A stretch of 64,000 bases of DNA, from contig JAQFVV010006215.1 of assembly GCA_028023455.1 (NCBI GenBank), positions 13,355,834 through 13,419,833 on the forward strand, read 5' to 3'. Below the pieces are notes generated by a model. That model made no database searches. It saw nothing but the letters and a program-made list of their open reading frames with translations, and was not told the origin of the DNA. Both the position numbers and the translations under genes were made by a program. Positions within the stretch are counted from its first letter, which is position 1; each line of letters starts with the position of its first letter. Of this stretch, positions 1 through 12,688 are shown in pieces. Origin of the DNA: Epiperipatus broadwayi (taxonomy: Eukaryota > Onychophora > Udeonychophora > Euonychophora > Peripatidae).

Positions 1-413
1 GGGACACAAAGAATGCATAAGGTGGCATTGAAACAGTGTAAAATATATGACAATTGACATGGAAAAAGAAGAATGAAAAATTCAATGAAGAAAAATCTAA
101 CATTCTTGTATTTATGGGAAGGACAAAATGGAAAAGGAATTATACAGATATGGAAAGTAGAGTTGAAAAAAAAGACAAATAATAAAAGGTTGTAAAATAT
201 GTATTTAAAATTAAATGCATATACGAAAATGATTTGTCATAAAATATTTCTTTTAAAAGACATTTTAAATTTCTGATATTTTAATTATAGACGACTTAAT
301 TAGTTGCTGTCCAATTGCAATTAATTGAACCAAACTAATTAAGCAGATAACGAAAGGAATTTAATTAGCAAAATACCAATTTAATTAAATTCCACCTTAA
401 GTTATAAACTAGT
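1..413. other. AT-rich flank, no gene seen
   Basis: There is no convincing coding potential. The stretch 285-400 is dense in short TTAATTA-type motifs in both orientations. The last 11 bases (403-413, TATAAACTAGT) are the left copy of the target-site duplication of the retrocopy that follows. Confidence 0.5.
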
Positions 414-1741
414 ATACTCCAGAAAACAAAAGAAACTAAACAGGTGGGGGTGGAAAAGGACACCAGAGAGAGTACAGAGCGTATTCAGTGAATTCTAGCA
501 GAGCTTCCATTGCAGGGGAACAGCATGGGAATTGAGAATTACCCTACGTTGAGAAAAGAGAGAATTAAGACATAAAAACTTTACGTTCAGGATTATAGTT
601 TGAGTATTAATTATTGTATATACATAGTGTGCTTTTCTAATACAGCTCAGCGGGGACCAGATCTGTGTTAATTTGTATACGCCAATCTCGTGTCACGCGC
701 TTAACTTGGGACAGTTGAGAACTTTGTATGAACAGGTCGAATAAATTATTTTGAATTTTAATTCGATCTCAATTTTAGAATTGAACACTATAGATTATGA
801 CTTAAGCTATCTTCCTGCACAAAAATCAAGTTTCACCAATGATCACAACAAAAGTTATTAGCCCATTTCCGGTGTGATTGAGGCATCACAAAAAATAAAA
901 ATTTTCAAATCAACACTGAATTACAACGAAATGATTCCTCAGCAAAAAACAAACAAACAATGATTTAAAGGCAAAATTAGTACAAATGATGTTTTAGACA
1001 TAAGCAGAGACATTGAAGCTACAAATGATTCATCCTCTTTTAGTTATTTCAAACTCTCGGATTATACAACCGAATCCTTGATTCCTAATCAAGACCTAGA
1101 ATTTAATCCAAAGAAGCAGAATCCAATTAGTATCAACAAATAATAACCATAGTGAACCCTGAGGGACTTTATAGTTGGGTAAATTGAACAGGTATTGTGA
1201 ACATTTGCAGACACAGAAGGTTGATAATGATTACAAACAGACTTTCAGCTCCATTGACCTCAGTGTGCTAGGTGATATGGACAAATGGTGTGTATTCATG
1301 GTGTGCAAGTAAATCTGGCTTGATTCCAGACTACATTAAATCCAACTGTTGCATTGGTGGGCACAGGTCTGCACTCCTCATTTTTTTCGCAGGGGTTGAT
1401 GATGGCGGTCATTGGGGGTCTGGTTTGTGGGTGCGGGCTGTTGACAATTATTGCCGCTTCCGGAAAACCTGCCAGGAGGGTACAGGGTCAAAGTTTTCAG
1501 CGCCTTTACTGCTCTGATGGGCTGCTGCGCTCCCTTAATGGATTGTTTTTGTGCAGTGCAGATCTGTGCTCGTCCATATATAGATACATATTGAGTAAGG
1601 TTATACAACCCTTTTGTGGATATGTTTTTTTATCGAGCGTATGTACTTTGTTTTTACCTTGTAACATTGAACACTGTAATATCATGTAGCTGGTGATCAG
1701 TCACCTGTGTTTTTTTTACCTTAATAAAAACAAAAAAAAAC
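414..1741 (+). mobile_element. Poly(A)-tailed retrocopy of an unidentified transcript
   Basis: The segment is clearly richer in G+C than its surroundings. It ends with an AATAAA signal (about 1722) and an A-rich tail. It is bounded by an exact 11-bp direct repeat, TATAAACTAGT, at 403-413 and 1742-1752. A terminal A tail plus a target-site duplication is the hallmark of LINE-machinery retroposition, so I infer a retroposed RNA of about 1.3 kb. The source is not recognised. Open frames inside it (for example 1354-1689, 111 codons) show no motif I can name. A second AATAAA near 740 and a TATA-like stretch near 1580 leave open that the parent RNA was itself an LTR-element transcript. Confidence 0.6.
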
Positions 1742-1752
1742 TATAAACTAGT

Positions 1753-2444
1753 TAGTGAATCAAATTATTTTGCGAATCAAACTCTAAACTAGTTCGGGAA
1801 CTAATATTCATGCACTGTAATTGAAGAGTCAGTACACAGCAAAGGGGTTGATTAAAAATCTGGAATATTTCTCTTGTAATAATGAGATATGTAGAATTAT
1901 TTGAAAATGGATGATGGTGTCTATTTAACATTTGGAAATGGTGCATTTGTAAAACTTAAATTTTTTTTAATATAATACAAAAAGAAGTAAATAGATAGTC
2001 ATTGGATAATGAATTCTGGGCAGTAAATGACCTATTCAGAGTAATTTTAGATGAGTTTTTTTTTTTTTATGAGGGAAATTAAAGTTAATTTAATATTTTT
2101 AATATATGCATGAAAATGGATTAATAAAAAGTTTAATTGGATTGTATGGAAGGGCTATGTTAAGATTTTGAAATATGTAAAGTTAATAGATCTACAATTT
2201 ATTTCCATGTATTAATATTAGAAATAGTATAAATGTATAGGCAATGTATTTCAAGTACATAATTGATGAACAAAAAAAAATAGATAAATTTGTTCGAGAA
2301 AATAAGAGTTATGAAAAACACATATGAGTAAAAAGTAGTTTGGTCTTTTATAAGAATAAAAAGCGTTATAAGCGCATAATTATTCGATATTATAAGTATA
2401 AAGTATGAAAAAATATATAACTCTAAAGGAAGCTTATTGTTGTT
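1753..2444. other. AT-rich DNA, no gene seen
   Basis: Low-complexity A/T-rich sequence with poly-T runs and no supported frame. Its last 16 bases (2429-2444) are the left target-site duplication of the repeat that follows. Confidence 0.4.
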
Positions 2445-2601
2445 AAAATAGGCAAAACTCTCTTCATACAGTAGTGCAACTCAAAACAAGACAGAGTAAT
2501 CAATGGATGCCAGAAGGCTGTCTTGCTGTATGAAGAGAGTTTTTGCTTATTTTAACAACAGTTATGAGCAAGCATGGGAGATGGTGATCATGTGATGTTT
2601 A
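2445..2601 (+). mobile_element. Short hairpin member of the hammerhead-repeat family
   Basis: This is a 157-bp insertion flanked by an exact 16-bp direct repeat (2429-2444 and 2602-2617, GAAGCTTATTGTTGTT). The left part (GCAAAACTCTCTTCATACAG, from about 2452) is the inverse of the segment at about 2523-2545, so it folds as a hairpin. It then runs into the tail GATGGTGATCATGTGATG seen at the right end of the longer copies at 22228 and 36188. The ribozyme-containing middle of the unit is absent. It looks like a severely truncated copy that kept only the two fixed ends, as expected for a retroposed Penelope-like or retrozyme insertion. Confidence 0.75.
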
Positions 2602-2617
2602 GAAGCTTATTGTTGTT

Positions 2618-4253
2618 TGATGCAAAAATGAGAAATTCTAAACATCGAGGAAAGAAAACAAAAATGCAGCAAGAAATTGAATTAAACATGTAGTTTATAT
2701 GAGAAAGGTAGAGAAAGTGTTGAACTTTTTTAGAGTATAGGATTTGAATGAAGATTATTATAAATTTTATGAAGAATGGGAGAAATTTAAAGATAAAAAT
2801 AGAGTGATATAGATTCTATGATTTTTTTGTTTAGATCTTTATAATAAAATTAAAGCATATAAGGGCAGGATAGTGGAACTATCAAACAGCCTTTATTAAA
2901 ATGAATTAGGAAGAAAACAAATGAAACAGGGCTAGAAAAATACTTGGGTAATAAGAACTAAAAAATATGTGAATCAATTGTGATATGTAAGGATTTTGGA
3001 GGCCTGGGCTTATTGTCTCCATTTAAAGAAAACTATATCATATACAAGTGTAAATTGAGCTAATTTTGGTTTTTAAAATGTTGAAAATTCTAACAGTAAT
3101 ATATAACATACATTATTAAGCAAAGTAATTTTTAGTGTGCACCGTATAAGATTTTTTTTAATGATATCAGAATTTCTTTAAACCTGGTGCATGTTTACAT
3201 AACTTCTACTCTTATTAATTAATAGTAAGCAACTCTTTTGAATAGAATATAGAGTTTTTTTGTACAATATGTATTGAAACAGGTCTAAAAAACATATTGG
3301 AAGAGTATGTGAATGGAAATTAATATTTCTTAAAATTGCATCATGTTGGTTACCACATGAAATGGGTACACAGTTTTCCTCTCCCCCTCCCCCCCCTTTT
3401 TAAAATATATACAATTCTTTATAAGATCGTGTGAGAGTTTAAACCCTGAGATTAGTGGATGTTAGGAATAACAGATTATCTTTAAATTTAATATCCTAAC
3501 TAATGATTGTCAGATTGAGTATCCAGCTATATTTCCTGACCATTCCCATCAAACATGTCTTAAGTGCAGAGACAGTCTAGTCCTTGCCCCTATAGATGTT
3601 ATTTATTTAAAACATATGTTATACTGCAGATTAGGGCACTGTCTCTAAAACGAGAAATATTTATAGATCAGGTTTAAATTTCTTCATAGCTTTTTAAATC
3701 TTAGCCTCTTTGTTTACCTACTACTAACTCAAAAGAAAAACATGTCAATGTGTTACAGATTGTGTATGTATAGCTATATTTAAGTTTGGAGTGAGAGAGA
3801 GGTATGTATAACTAGATTTAAAATAATATAAATATATTAAAAATTTATTTACAACATTTATTCATCTTATATGATACTTAGGGATGAATCCAATGCATAA
3901 AAAATATATTTTAGGCAAGTATATATTTATATTGGAGAAAATTCATTTAATTAGATTGAATTTAACTTTTGAGCTCTGATATGCTTATATTAATATAAAA
4001 CAATCATATAATTATTATTATTTAACTACAATAATATAAAGATAGGCAAAATGTAAATCAATCGATAACAGATATATACACAAGTTATAATAAATATTAC
4101 AATTAATAAATAAATGAGAAATTAATTCTAAATTATATTTGCTTTAGCATTCGTAAAAAAGAATTACATTAAGAAAAAATAAATAAATATATATCTAAAG
4201 GGAAAACAATGTTAAAATTATTTAGAGATTATTAATAGTAATATTTACTATCA
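2618..4253. other. AT-rich intergenic DNA
   Basis: No supported gene. There are long A/T-rich stretches, a C-run at about 3386 and scattered poly-A/T. No repeat boundary could be placed by eye. Confidence 0.4.
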
Positions 4254-4572
4254 TGTATTGAACAGACATTCACTCCATTTATTTTTCACAATATTATATG
4301 TGTTTATTCCAATAAGAAAATATTCTGAGTACAAATTACTTCACGGATTATACTATACTACTTAACATGCAAAAACAGAAGACTTTTTATGTGCTGTGTG
4401 CCATATCTTCACACCTTGCCGGATTTATCTGTTCATTGGCTCACTTCTCTTGTTTACTCCTATGGTTCATTCTTCTGTTATGGTCCGGCTTGTTATCAAT
4501 TTCTCCATCCATAATTTTTGTTTTCCATAATCCGTTTTATATATTTTCAATCCGCCTTTGTATAAATCACAT
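4254..4572 (-). repeat. Solo or truncated LTR related to the Ty3/Gypsy element at 10566-14994
   Basis: The sequence aligns along its length with the LTR at 14599-14994, sharing the start TGTATTGAACAG and the block TCAATTTCTCCATCCATAAT. It lacks an internal segment present there (about 14800-14850). Similarity stops near 4573, so the LTR is missing its outer end. The 91-codon frame over this region is a by-product of the LTR and not a gene. Confidence 0.7.
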
Positions 4573-6252
4573 ATTGAAGCGATCAGTGTGTATGCACACA
4601 CAGAGCTTCATGTTAGTTGTTAGAAATAGTATATATTTATAGATTTGTAAAGATCAAATATTTAATTTTTCTTTTTCTTTTCATTTGTTTTTTTTTTTGT
4701 TAAAAAGGGTAATATACACATGCATGTGTGTGTGTTGATGAATGAGAGGGCTCATATATATGTCTTGTTTTATTGAAATGCATTTTTTTATATATATATT
4801 TAGAAAGGAAAATATATTTCGTTTGTCTTATATATTTTTCCTAAAAGACAATTCTTTCCTTGCAAATAACATTTTTATAGTTTTTTTTTTTTTTAAACAT
4901 TCCGGAAAGATGTAGTTGCATGGAAGTGTTAGTTGTTTTCTCATCTTTAAAGGCCATTAAAAATGCAATTAAAATTTTCATACTTTGGTAGGATTTTGCC
5001 AACTGGTTTAAATTAAAGATCAATCAAGCAGTTTATTTTCATTTTTCTAAATTAGGCAGTTATAATATAGGTGAAAAAAAATATAGGATTAAACAAAGGA
5101 TTTGCTGAGTAAAAGTTTTCATATAAATACTGGGCTAAATTTTCTAGGGGGCAATCAAAGAATTGGAGTTAAAGAGTCAAGAGTTGTTGACAGAAAAAAA
5201 AAGTTTTTTTTTTTTTTTAAAGTTTTTAATAAGTTAAAAGTAATATCAGGAGAAGAAAAGAAGAATAAAAGTGAAAGTAAAAATCACTAATAGACTAATT
5301 GACTATATTTAAGCTGAGGACAGATAATCGCTATGGTCTGTGAGTAGAAAAAATTTACCTTTCCCTTCTCTGGGAAAATCTCCAGAAAAATGCATCTAAA
5401 GAAGAAGAAATCCAATTGATTCCATGCTGCTGCCTGAAAGAAATGGAGAACCAACTTTGAATCCAGTCTATCCTGAGTCCAGTAAAGCCAAAGGTCAATC
5501 CTGAATAAGTGAACCAGTGGGGAAATGGCTGCCTCAATCAAGGTGACAGTAATCCATCGCAAGTATGAACTTTCAGTCTTTAAAAAATATTTATATCTTA
5601 AAAATGCTTCTATAAAAACTCTAGAATATTTAATTTCCTCAGATTTATAAAATTCATAAAAGACTGTATCTTAAAAAAAATGTGTTTCAAAAGGACAGTG
5701 ATATACATCAGTGTTTAGTTTTTTTTGTTATTATTTTTAACAAGTCAATTTGTGTTATGACTAGATTACTTATTAATGGTAGGAAAAAAGACTGTAATGT
5801 CTAATTCTAAGTGGAACAAAAGATTACTATAGACTTTATAAATACAACTTTTATGCATTTTATTTTGAGATATGCCAGTATGTTTTCTTTAGGTATAAAA
5901 ATATATATTTGATTGATTAATTTATTTATGCCAATACAGTCAAGTATGGGGACAAATGATATTTTACTATTAACCCAATTTATGTATAAATTTGTTTACT
6001 TTATCCCGAATCTAAAGTGGGAGGGGAGTAATGATTTTTATAATGGTAAAATAAGAAACAGTCAAACTTAAATTTCTTAAATCGTGTCTAATTCTGGCTT
6101 AGTTAAAAATGTCATTTATTTGAAAAAAAAAAAGGAGAGAGAGAAAAGGAAATCAAATATCTGTATTAAAATCCGCCCTCTTCCCATATATACATAATTA
6201 CAGTACCTTGTTAAAGAAAATTGAAAATATAAATGAGTGTTAAAATTATTAT
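4573..6252. other. AT-rich intergenic DNA
   Basis: No supported gene. Short frames here are broken by poly-A/T runs and show no protein motif. The final 8 bases (6245-6252, ATTATTAT) may be the target duplication of the next element. Confidence 0.4.
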
Positions 6253-6409
6253 GGTTCTCATCTGATCCTTCGTGTCAGCCACGGGATGGCATGATATCTA
6301 ACCAAAAACATTAATATAACATTCCCGGGTTAGCGATTCTCTATTAATATTGACTTTTTTTTTTGTTTGTTTATAAAGTTTACTTTTTTTCGTTTCTGAA
6401 TTATTTTTT

Positions 6410-7745
6410 CCAAATAATATTTTTGACGATGGGATAATAGTAGTTGTTTTTTGTTAATTTTTATTGACAAGAGGGTCTTTTTTGGTGTGTGTTCAAATAG
6501 TAATTTGTGTTTTTTTTAAAAATAGTATTACTGTTTTTGTAAAATTGGATTGATAAAATTCAAGAGAGAACGGGTTTTTTTGATGGATCTTTAAATAATA
6601 ATTTACATTACTTTGATAGGTTTCCATTTGATTGCGGACAACAGTTAGTGGGAGGGGTGTTTTTGTGTACGATTAAATAATAATTTACATTACTTTGCTA
6701 GGTTTACATTTGATTGCCAACAACAATTATTGGGAGAAGTGTTGTTTTTTTTTTTCGAGTGTGTGTGTGTGTATGTTTAAATAAAAATTAAAACCGTTAC
6801 TTTTATTGGTTTACATTTGATTGACAACCGATTTGACTTCCTTTCATTTATAAATTATGGTTTTGGTTCTACAAATAAATATTTTTGACAATGGGACAAT
6901 AATAGTTGTTGTTTGTTTAATTTTTTATTGACAAGAGGGTGTTTTTTGGTGTAGGTTCAAATAGTAATTTGGGTTATGTTTAAATAATAAGTTACGGTCT
7001 TACTTTGATTGGTTTACATTTGATTGCCAACACTAATTATTGGGAGAAGAGATGTTTTTTTGTGTGTACGATTGTAGACAACAATTATTGGGAGAAGGGG
7101 TGTAACCGTTTAAAGAATAGTTTACGTTACTTTTAGTGGTGGTGTACATTTGATTGCTGACAATAATTAGTGAGAGGGGTGGGTGTTTTCGGGTGATGAT
7201 TAAATACTAATTTACCTTTCTTTTATTTTACATTTGATTGCCGACAACAATTATTGGGAGAAAGGGGTTGTTTTTTTGTGTACGTTTAAATAAAAATTGA
7301 AGTTACTTTTATCAGTTACATTTGATTGACAACCGATATGACTTTCTTTTTTTTTTTTCGTTTATAAATTATGGTTTTGGTTTGCCAAAAACCTAATATT
7401 TTTGACAATGGGACAATAATAATTGTTGTTTCTTTTATTTTTATTGACAAGAGCGGGTCTTTTTCGGTGTATGTTCAAATAGTAATTTGGGTTATGTTTA
7501 ACTAATAATTTACAGTCTTACTTTGATTGGTTTACATTTGATTGCCGACATTATTTGACCATTTGATTTCTGATGACAACAATTATTGGGAGAAGAGGGG
7601 TTTTTTGCGCTAGGTTTAAATAAAAATTTGAGTTACTTCTTTTATTTGACATTTGGGTTATTGCCGATGACAACAATTATTGGGAAAAGAAGGGATGTAT
7701 GTTTAAATAAAAATTGAAGTTACTTTTATTTTTTACATTTGACGA
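6410..7745. repeat. Tandem minisatellite array inside the TIR element
   Basis: The motifs ACATTTGATTG, AACAATTATTGGGAGAAG and TTTAAATAAAAATT recur roughly every 80-100 bases. A higher-order unit marked by TTTTTGACAATGGGACAATA starts near 6420, 6885 and 7398, giving periods near 465 and 513 bases. The copies are diverged and G/T-rich on this strand. Confidence 0.75.
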
Positions 7746-8320
7746 AGGCCATTTGGAATCCTTCAAACAAGCTTGCCTTTACGAAGTGAACCTTTCCGTC
7801 AGCAACAATGAGACTTTCAAATGAAAGCCAAAAGATGTTTTTGGACCTCAAATCTGCATATATTTGCCGAATCCAATCTTTTCTTTCAGCAGCAGGGTGT
7901 TTTTTTTTTTCTGCTGTAGAAATATTCCAGCACCGGCTTCCGTATCTGGCAATTCCCATCTTTTCAAGTTTTCTGTCGTTGGAATTAGCTATTTCTTGGT
8001 CTCGGAAAATTTCTCACTAAAACGTGACTCAAAGCGTGATCGTTAAAAATTTTATGCTACTCCACCCTAATCGAGAATTTAGGAGGCTTACAGCTTTACG
8101 AGGAACAATCACGACACTGTTAAAATTGTTAAAAGGTAACTACATCAATTCATCTTTAAAAAAAAGGCCCCCAATGAAAATTTAAATAATTTTGACATGA
8201 TCAAATTAACACACCTCGTACAATATTGTTACATAAGTACATAACAGCATTACGATATAGTGCATGATACAAACAACTACAGCATTTTCCTCTGCTTTTA
8301 GCATCGGAAAAAGCCACACC
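7746..8320. other. Unique interior of the TIR element, coding status unclear
   Basis: This is the least repetitive part of the transposon. A minus-strand frame of 77 codons (7959-7726) and a plus-strand frame of 70 codons (7808-8020) overlap here, but neither shows a motif I recognise. It may be a decayed captured or transposase segment. Confidence 0.3.
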
Positions 8321-8568
8321 GTTAGCCGCTAAGCCGAGTTAACACTCTAGATTTTATCATAGAAAGAAGACTTAACTCCGAATTAACCTCTACCTTTTAG
8401 CGTAGAAAGAAGACTTAACTCAGAGTTAACAATCTTTCTAGGATTTATTTTAGAAAGAATGCTTAAAGGCTTGGGTCCGGCTGCAGAAACGGCATATTTC
8501 TAGAAATTTAGTTAGAAATAGCGCCATCCCGCGGCTGACACGAAGGATCAGATGACAACCACTATTAT

Positions 8569-9795
8569 TTATTTGATTTAGATTAAGATTCTTTGTGACA
8601 ATTAAAAATGAAATAATATATATGCATTTATTTACATAATAATAATAATAGTGCTTTTTTTCTTAAATATAAAACGGGCAATATTACTTGTTACAAAGAT
8701 ATGTATTCATCTCACTCTATATATATATTTAGTGATGCATGCATTTGGGGAAAGAGTAATATCTCAGCAGTAGTGTTTTTTTTTTTTGCCTCTTTAGCAT
8801 TTTATGGTTAAACATTATATTTGAAATACTTTGGCATTTTATAGCTTATAAAATATGGTTATCTTAAAATTTCCCATTATTACTTATGAAACACAGGTTT
8901 AAGAAAATATCTATTCAGATATATAAGTTAATGATTTTTATGGGCAAATATATCAGTGTTGCTTAATAGAATGATCTGTGCCTATATGGCTTTTAATAAT
9001 GAATATATGTCGAATAATGCTACGCGAGCTGCCAGATGATCTTTTCTGGAGATAGCTGTGGTAATGAGCTGATAAATGGGTATACTATATGACGATAGGG
9101 ATTCAAAGCCCAGCTCCATTAATTCCTACACAGGCCAAGCTCATTGCGGATGTGTTATCATAGGAACTTATGTATATTTTATTGCTCGATTAAGGAGATT
9201 GGCCCATGTTTGACAATGCCAATAATAATATAGCCGGCACGGGATTCAAACCCAGATGACACTGAACACTGTAATTAGATTTCTTGATCATGCCTGTTAG
9301 TAATGCTGTGTGGGATAGATAAACCATATTTACCATATAACTATTGATAATGAAGGGAGCTAAAATTATGCTTTGGTCCACAACTCTTGCTTGGAATACT
9401 AAAAGTAATTATAATAATAAAAAATATACTTAGCTTTCCCTGTGTATGTGAACACACATGTAAATTCGTGTATATATATTTCTGGCCTCTAACCTAATAT
9501 AATCAGATATTGTGTTTACTCTTGACAATTGGCATATTAATTTTATAGTGGCATGTTTCTTAATCAAGTAGTATTATTATCAACATAAAAATTTGTTTTA
9601 TGCTTACACACATATAATACTGATATTTACTATGTGTGGTAATTATTATTTCTGGTTAATTTATAATTATTGTTTTTGATTCATAATTGTGGTTGTCATG
9701 AATTCCAGTATGACTTCATTGTAATGCACACACATATTTGATATTGATGTTTTAATTGTTATTTTAGTTCATAACCTTGGTTGTCATTATTGACA
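8569..9795. other. AT-rich DNA with a possible SINE remnant (about 9090-9330, minus strand)
   Basis: On the minus strand, around 9236-9262, there is a GGGTTTGAATCCC motif matching a polymerase III B box. It is followed by GTGCCGGC, similar to tRNA-derived SINE heads. No A box or boundary is certain. The rest of the interval shows no gene. Confidence 0.3.
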
Positions 9796-10030
9796 GATAA
9801 TTCTTTGTACAAATCATACATTTATCCTAGTGATATCTAAATACTGTACCTATATAAATAACTGATAGTTGAATTTTATGATTCTTTGTAAAATCATACA
9901 TTTATCAGTGATATCTAAATACTGTACCTTTATAAATCACTGATAGTTGAATATTGTAATTCTTTGTAAAAATAATACATTTATCCTAGTGATATCACTA
10001 TCAATAACTGAGAGTTAAATGTTGGAATTG
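9796..10030 (+). repeat. Tandem repeat, about 80-88 bp, three copies
   Basis: The block starting ATTCTTTGTA and containing GTGATATCTAAATACTGTACC and AACTGATAGTTGAAT occurs near 9800, 9880 and 9960. The third copy is shortened. Two copies of GGTTTAAATGTAACCCCA follow (near 10039 and 10079). Confidence 0.7.
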
Positions 10031-10565
10031 TTATTTTTGGTTTAAATGTAACCCCAATATTGTAATTATTATTTTTTGGTTTAAATGTAACCCCATACAT
10101 GGATCATAATAAGATCCATACACTGTTATTATTATTTCTATCTTCTAATGAATTGTATTAATAAATCATATATATCTATCCAGTTGTCATGTCATTCCCT
10201 GGTTCATCATATCAACCCAATTATATCCACACTTAATTAAATCATTTATGTGTATTCAAAACCTATGAAATATTTGAAATACTCTGAACTGTATCAGAGT
10301 ATTTGGTGAGTATCTTAGATTAATTTAAGAATTCTATTGCATGACAGACTAATTTTGAATTAATAGAGTCCTTGTTTTACCCTGACCACCGGGACCGAAG
10401 AAAAATGATGACCATCAGGAGCGTTGGTAGGATAGTGGAGATTTTGGAGCACTGGCAAATAGGTTAAAGCTTAGTACTGTTCCGCGACTACCATATCCCA
10501 AACATGCTTGGTTTGAAGTACTTTTGCTAGGTCTCTGAATCTTGTTGGCTGATCACACGATTCTG
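10031..10565. other. Flank of the Ty3/Gypsy element, no gene
   Basis: After the short duplications of the preceding block comes AT-rich DNA, then a G+C-richer stretch (10375-10560) without a recognisable frame. The latter may be part of the retroelement end or another repeat. Confidence 0.35.
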
Positions 10566-10627
10566 ACCGTTACAATATATATGTCCATAATTTCACTTCT
10601 GAAATATTTGTTTTCTTTTACCAGTCA
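10566..10627 (-). repeat. Truncated 3' LTR and polypurine tract of the Ty3/Gypsy element
   Basis: Bases 10566-10627 match 14937-14994 of the complete LTR (shared TTCTTTTACCAGTCA) and then stop. The neighbouring pyrimidine-rich 10628-10645 is, on the minus strand, the expected polypurine tract. Confidence 0.65.
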
Positions 10628-10938
10628 TGTCACTTCCTTCTCTCATTTCAGAAGTAGAAATTATTTTCATTACGTATAGTCTTTGAATTGTTCGGGTATA
10701 TGTCTATTTCTTGTGGGTGACTTATTTTTGTGTTGTTCTTCTTGTTTGTCTAATCCTTTTCACTATTTGCTTCTGTCACTATTTGTCTCTTTTCTTTATC
10801 TTTCCTTGCACTATTGTTTTTATCCATTTCAGTGTCCATTTTCTTATTCTTGCTTGGTCTCCAATCCCATTGATATTCATCCGGTATTCTTTTTCGCATG
10901 TGGTTTATATGTCTTATATATTTTTTCGTTTGGACCAT

Positions 10939-11919
10939 TTATTTCATATATCTTGTTTGACATCTATTATTTAATCGTTTCCTGTATCCATGTCTTTCAT
11001 TTAATATGTCTCTAAACCAGACTGGTTCTTGGTTGGTAAATTCTTTATCCATTTTTTCATGTTGTATAATGTTGCTCTGTTTTGGATATAATGCAGTTAA
11101 TTTTGTTTTCAGTTTCTGTCCACATAGTATTTCTTCTGGCGATTTACCCATGGTCATTGACGGTGTTGAATGTTGGGCCATCATGAACACTTGTAGTGAT
11201 TCTTGTATATTTTTTGTTTCTGTTTTCTTCAAGTTTTGTTTCACTTGTTGTACTGCATTTTCCACTAGATCGTTTGATTGAGGATGGTATGGTGGTGGCC
11301 ACACTTGTTATATATCATGTTCTTCACAAAACTTGCATTTCTGTTCCAGTGAATGCAGAGCCATTGTCAAATACTAAAACCTCCAGGTACCCATGAATCG
11401 CAAAAATGTTTTTAAGGCATTTGATTGTTTCATTCGCTGTCGTGTCTTGTACTGTAGTGCTTCAATCCATCTGGAATGTGCATCGAGTATAAACAGCATT
11501 CTCCCATCTACTGGTCTGGCATGGTCCATGTGTAGCCTCTCACACATTTTTTTTGCTGGCTGCCAGGCGGTTAGATTCTTTTGAAGCATCGCAGCATGAG
11601 TTTGGCATGCCAAACATTTCTTGATGAAGTGTTCGATGTCTTCATTTATTCTTGGCCACCATACATAGTTATGAGCCAGAGCTTTAGCTCGCACTATTCC
11701 TAGATGTCCTTCATGTAGTAATTTCAGCACTGCCTATCTGCCTGCAGTTGGTATTAGTATTCTATCACCCATTATAATACATCCTTTAAATATAGATAAC
11801 TGTTGTCTATTTGACCAAATCCCGTTTGCTACATAGCTTGGTTTGCTTCTTGGCCATTCATTTCTAATCCGATCCATCAATTTTTTATATCCTTTGTCTT
11901 CTCTCATCCACTTTTCCAC
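10939..11919 (-). pseudogene. Integrase region of the Ty3/Gypsy element
   Basis: The frame at 11730-11374 contains the N-terminal HHCC zinc domain: HEGH near the start, then the KCLACQ cysteine pair. The start of the DDE core follows (MDHARP and LFILDAHSRWIEA). The frame at 11304-10939 supplies the PYHPQSNDLVENAVQ segment with the catalytic Glu, and a C-terminal linker. A stop separates the piece at 11919-11734, and the two main pieces are in different frames, so the enzyme is broken. Confidence 0.85.
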
Positions 11920-12137
11920 AATTTTATTATTTAATCTGTTTGACTTTCATCGCATCAATGTAATTAATTTCTAACTTTTCATTTCCAGTTTCATCTTTGT
12001 TGGGCAATCTTATTAATTTCTAACTCTTCATTTCCAGTTTCATCTATGTCAGGCAATCTTAATAGAGCATTAGCATGAGCTATTTCTTTCCCTCATTTAT
12101 AAATCAGCACATAGTCATATGCAGCCAGTATGTTCCA

Positions 12138-12654
12138 CTATCTCAACATACGTGGACTTAGATGTTCTGGAACTTGCCAGTCATTACCTAAAGTTGCTAA
12201 GAGAGGTTTGTGATCTATAATGATGTGAAAAGGTCTACCGAAAATAAATTGATATTTTCTTAGTGCAAAGATTATTGCTAAAGCCTCTTTGTCTATCTGA
12301 CTATAGTTGCATTCTGCCTTTGATAATGTCCTTGATGCGTATGTAATCAGTCGCTCGCCATTTTTTATTGGGTGTGTCAAAACCTCTCCCACACATTTCA
12401 AATGCATCCATTGTAATTCTTACTTCTAACATGTTATCAAAATGTGTCAATACTGTATCTGCAGAGAGTAATTCTTTTGTTTTTTCAAACACTTCATGGA
12501 TTTGGGTCCATTCCCATTTTTGGCCTTTTCTTAATTGATATAACGGATTTACCACCATTGCTTTGCTTTTTAAAAACATTTCAAAAAAATTTATAAGACC
12601 CAAGAAGGCTTGCAATTGTATTACATTTTTGGGTCTCTGCGCATTTTTGACCAT
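12138..12654 (-). pseudogene. RT connection and RNase H region of the Ty3/Gypsy element
   Basis: The frame 12654-12301 carries the thumb/connection signature (LQAFLGLINFF, then NPLYQLRKGQKWEW). The frame 12407-12138 carries RNase H motifs (ITYASRTLSKAE, YSQIDKEALAI, IIIDHKPLL). The two overlap in different frames, showing a frameshift within the RNase H start. Confidence 0.85.
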
Positions 12655-12688
12655 TCACACTTTATATTTCATTGGTCTTTTCTCGTAG

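Larger units (their letters stand above)
6253..8560. mobile_element. 2.3-kb DNA-transposon-like element with 38-bp terminal inverted repeats
   Basis: The left end 6253-6290 and the reverse complement of 8523-8560 match at 36 of 38 positions (core TGATCCTTCGTGTCAGCC). The flanking octamers ATTATTAT (6245-6252) and ACTATTAT (8561-8568) differ at one base, compatible with an 8-bp target duplication as in hAT-type elements. The interior holds a tandem array (about 6410-7745) and then a unique part with subterminal direct repeats TAGAAAGAAGACTTAACTC at 8360-8378 and 8403-8421. I see no transposase, so this is most likely a non-autonomous element. The superfamily assignment is inference only. Confidence 0.75.

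Noticed and set aside
7726-7959. 77-codon minus-strand frame in the TIR element as a transposase
   Set aside because: Too short, with no catalytic or DNA-binding motif recognised; left as unclear interior.
10683-11015. 110-codon hydrophobic frame on the + strand
   Set aside because: It is antisense to the integrase region of the Ty3/Gypsy element; a by-product of T-rich sequence.
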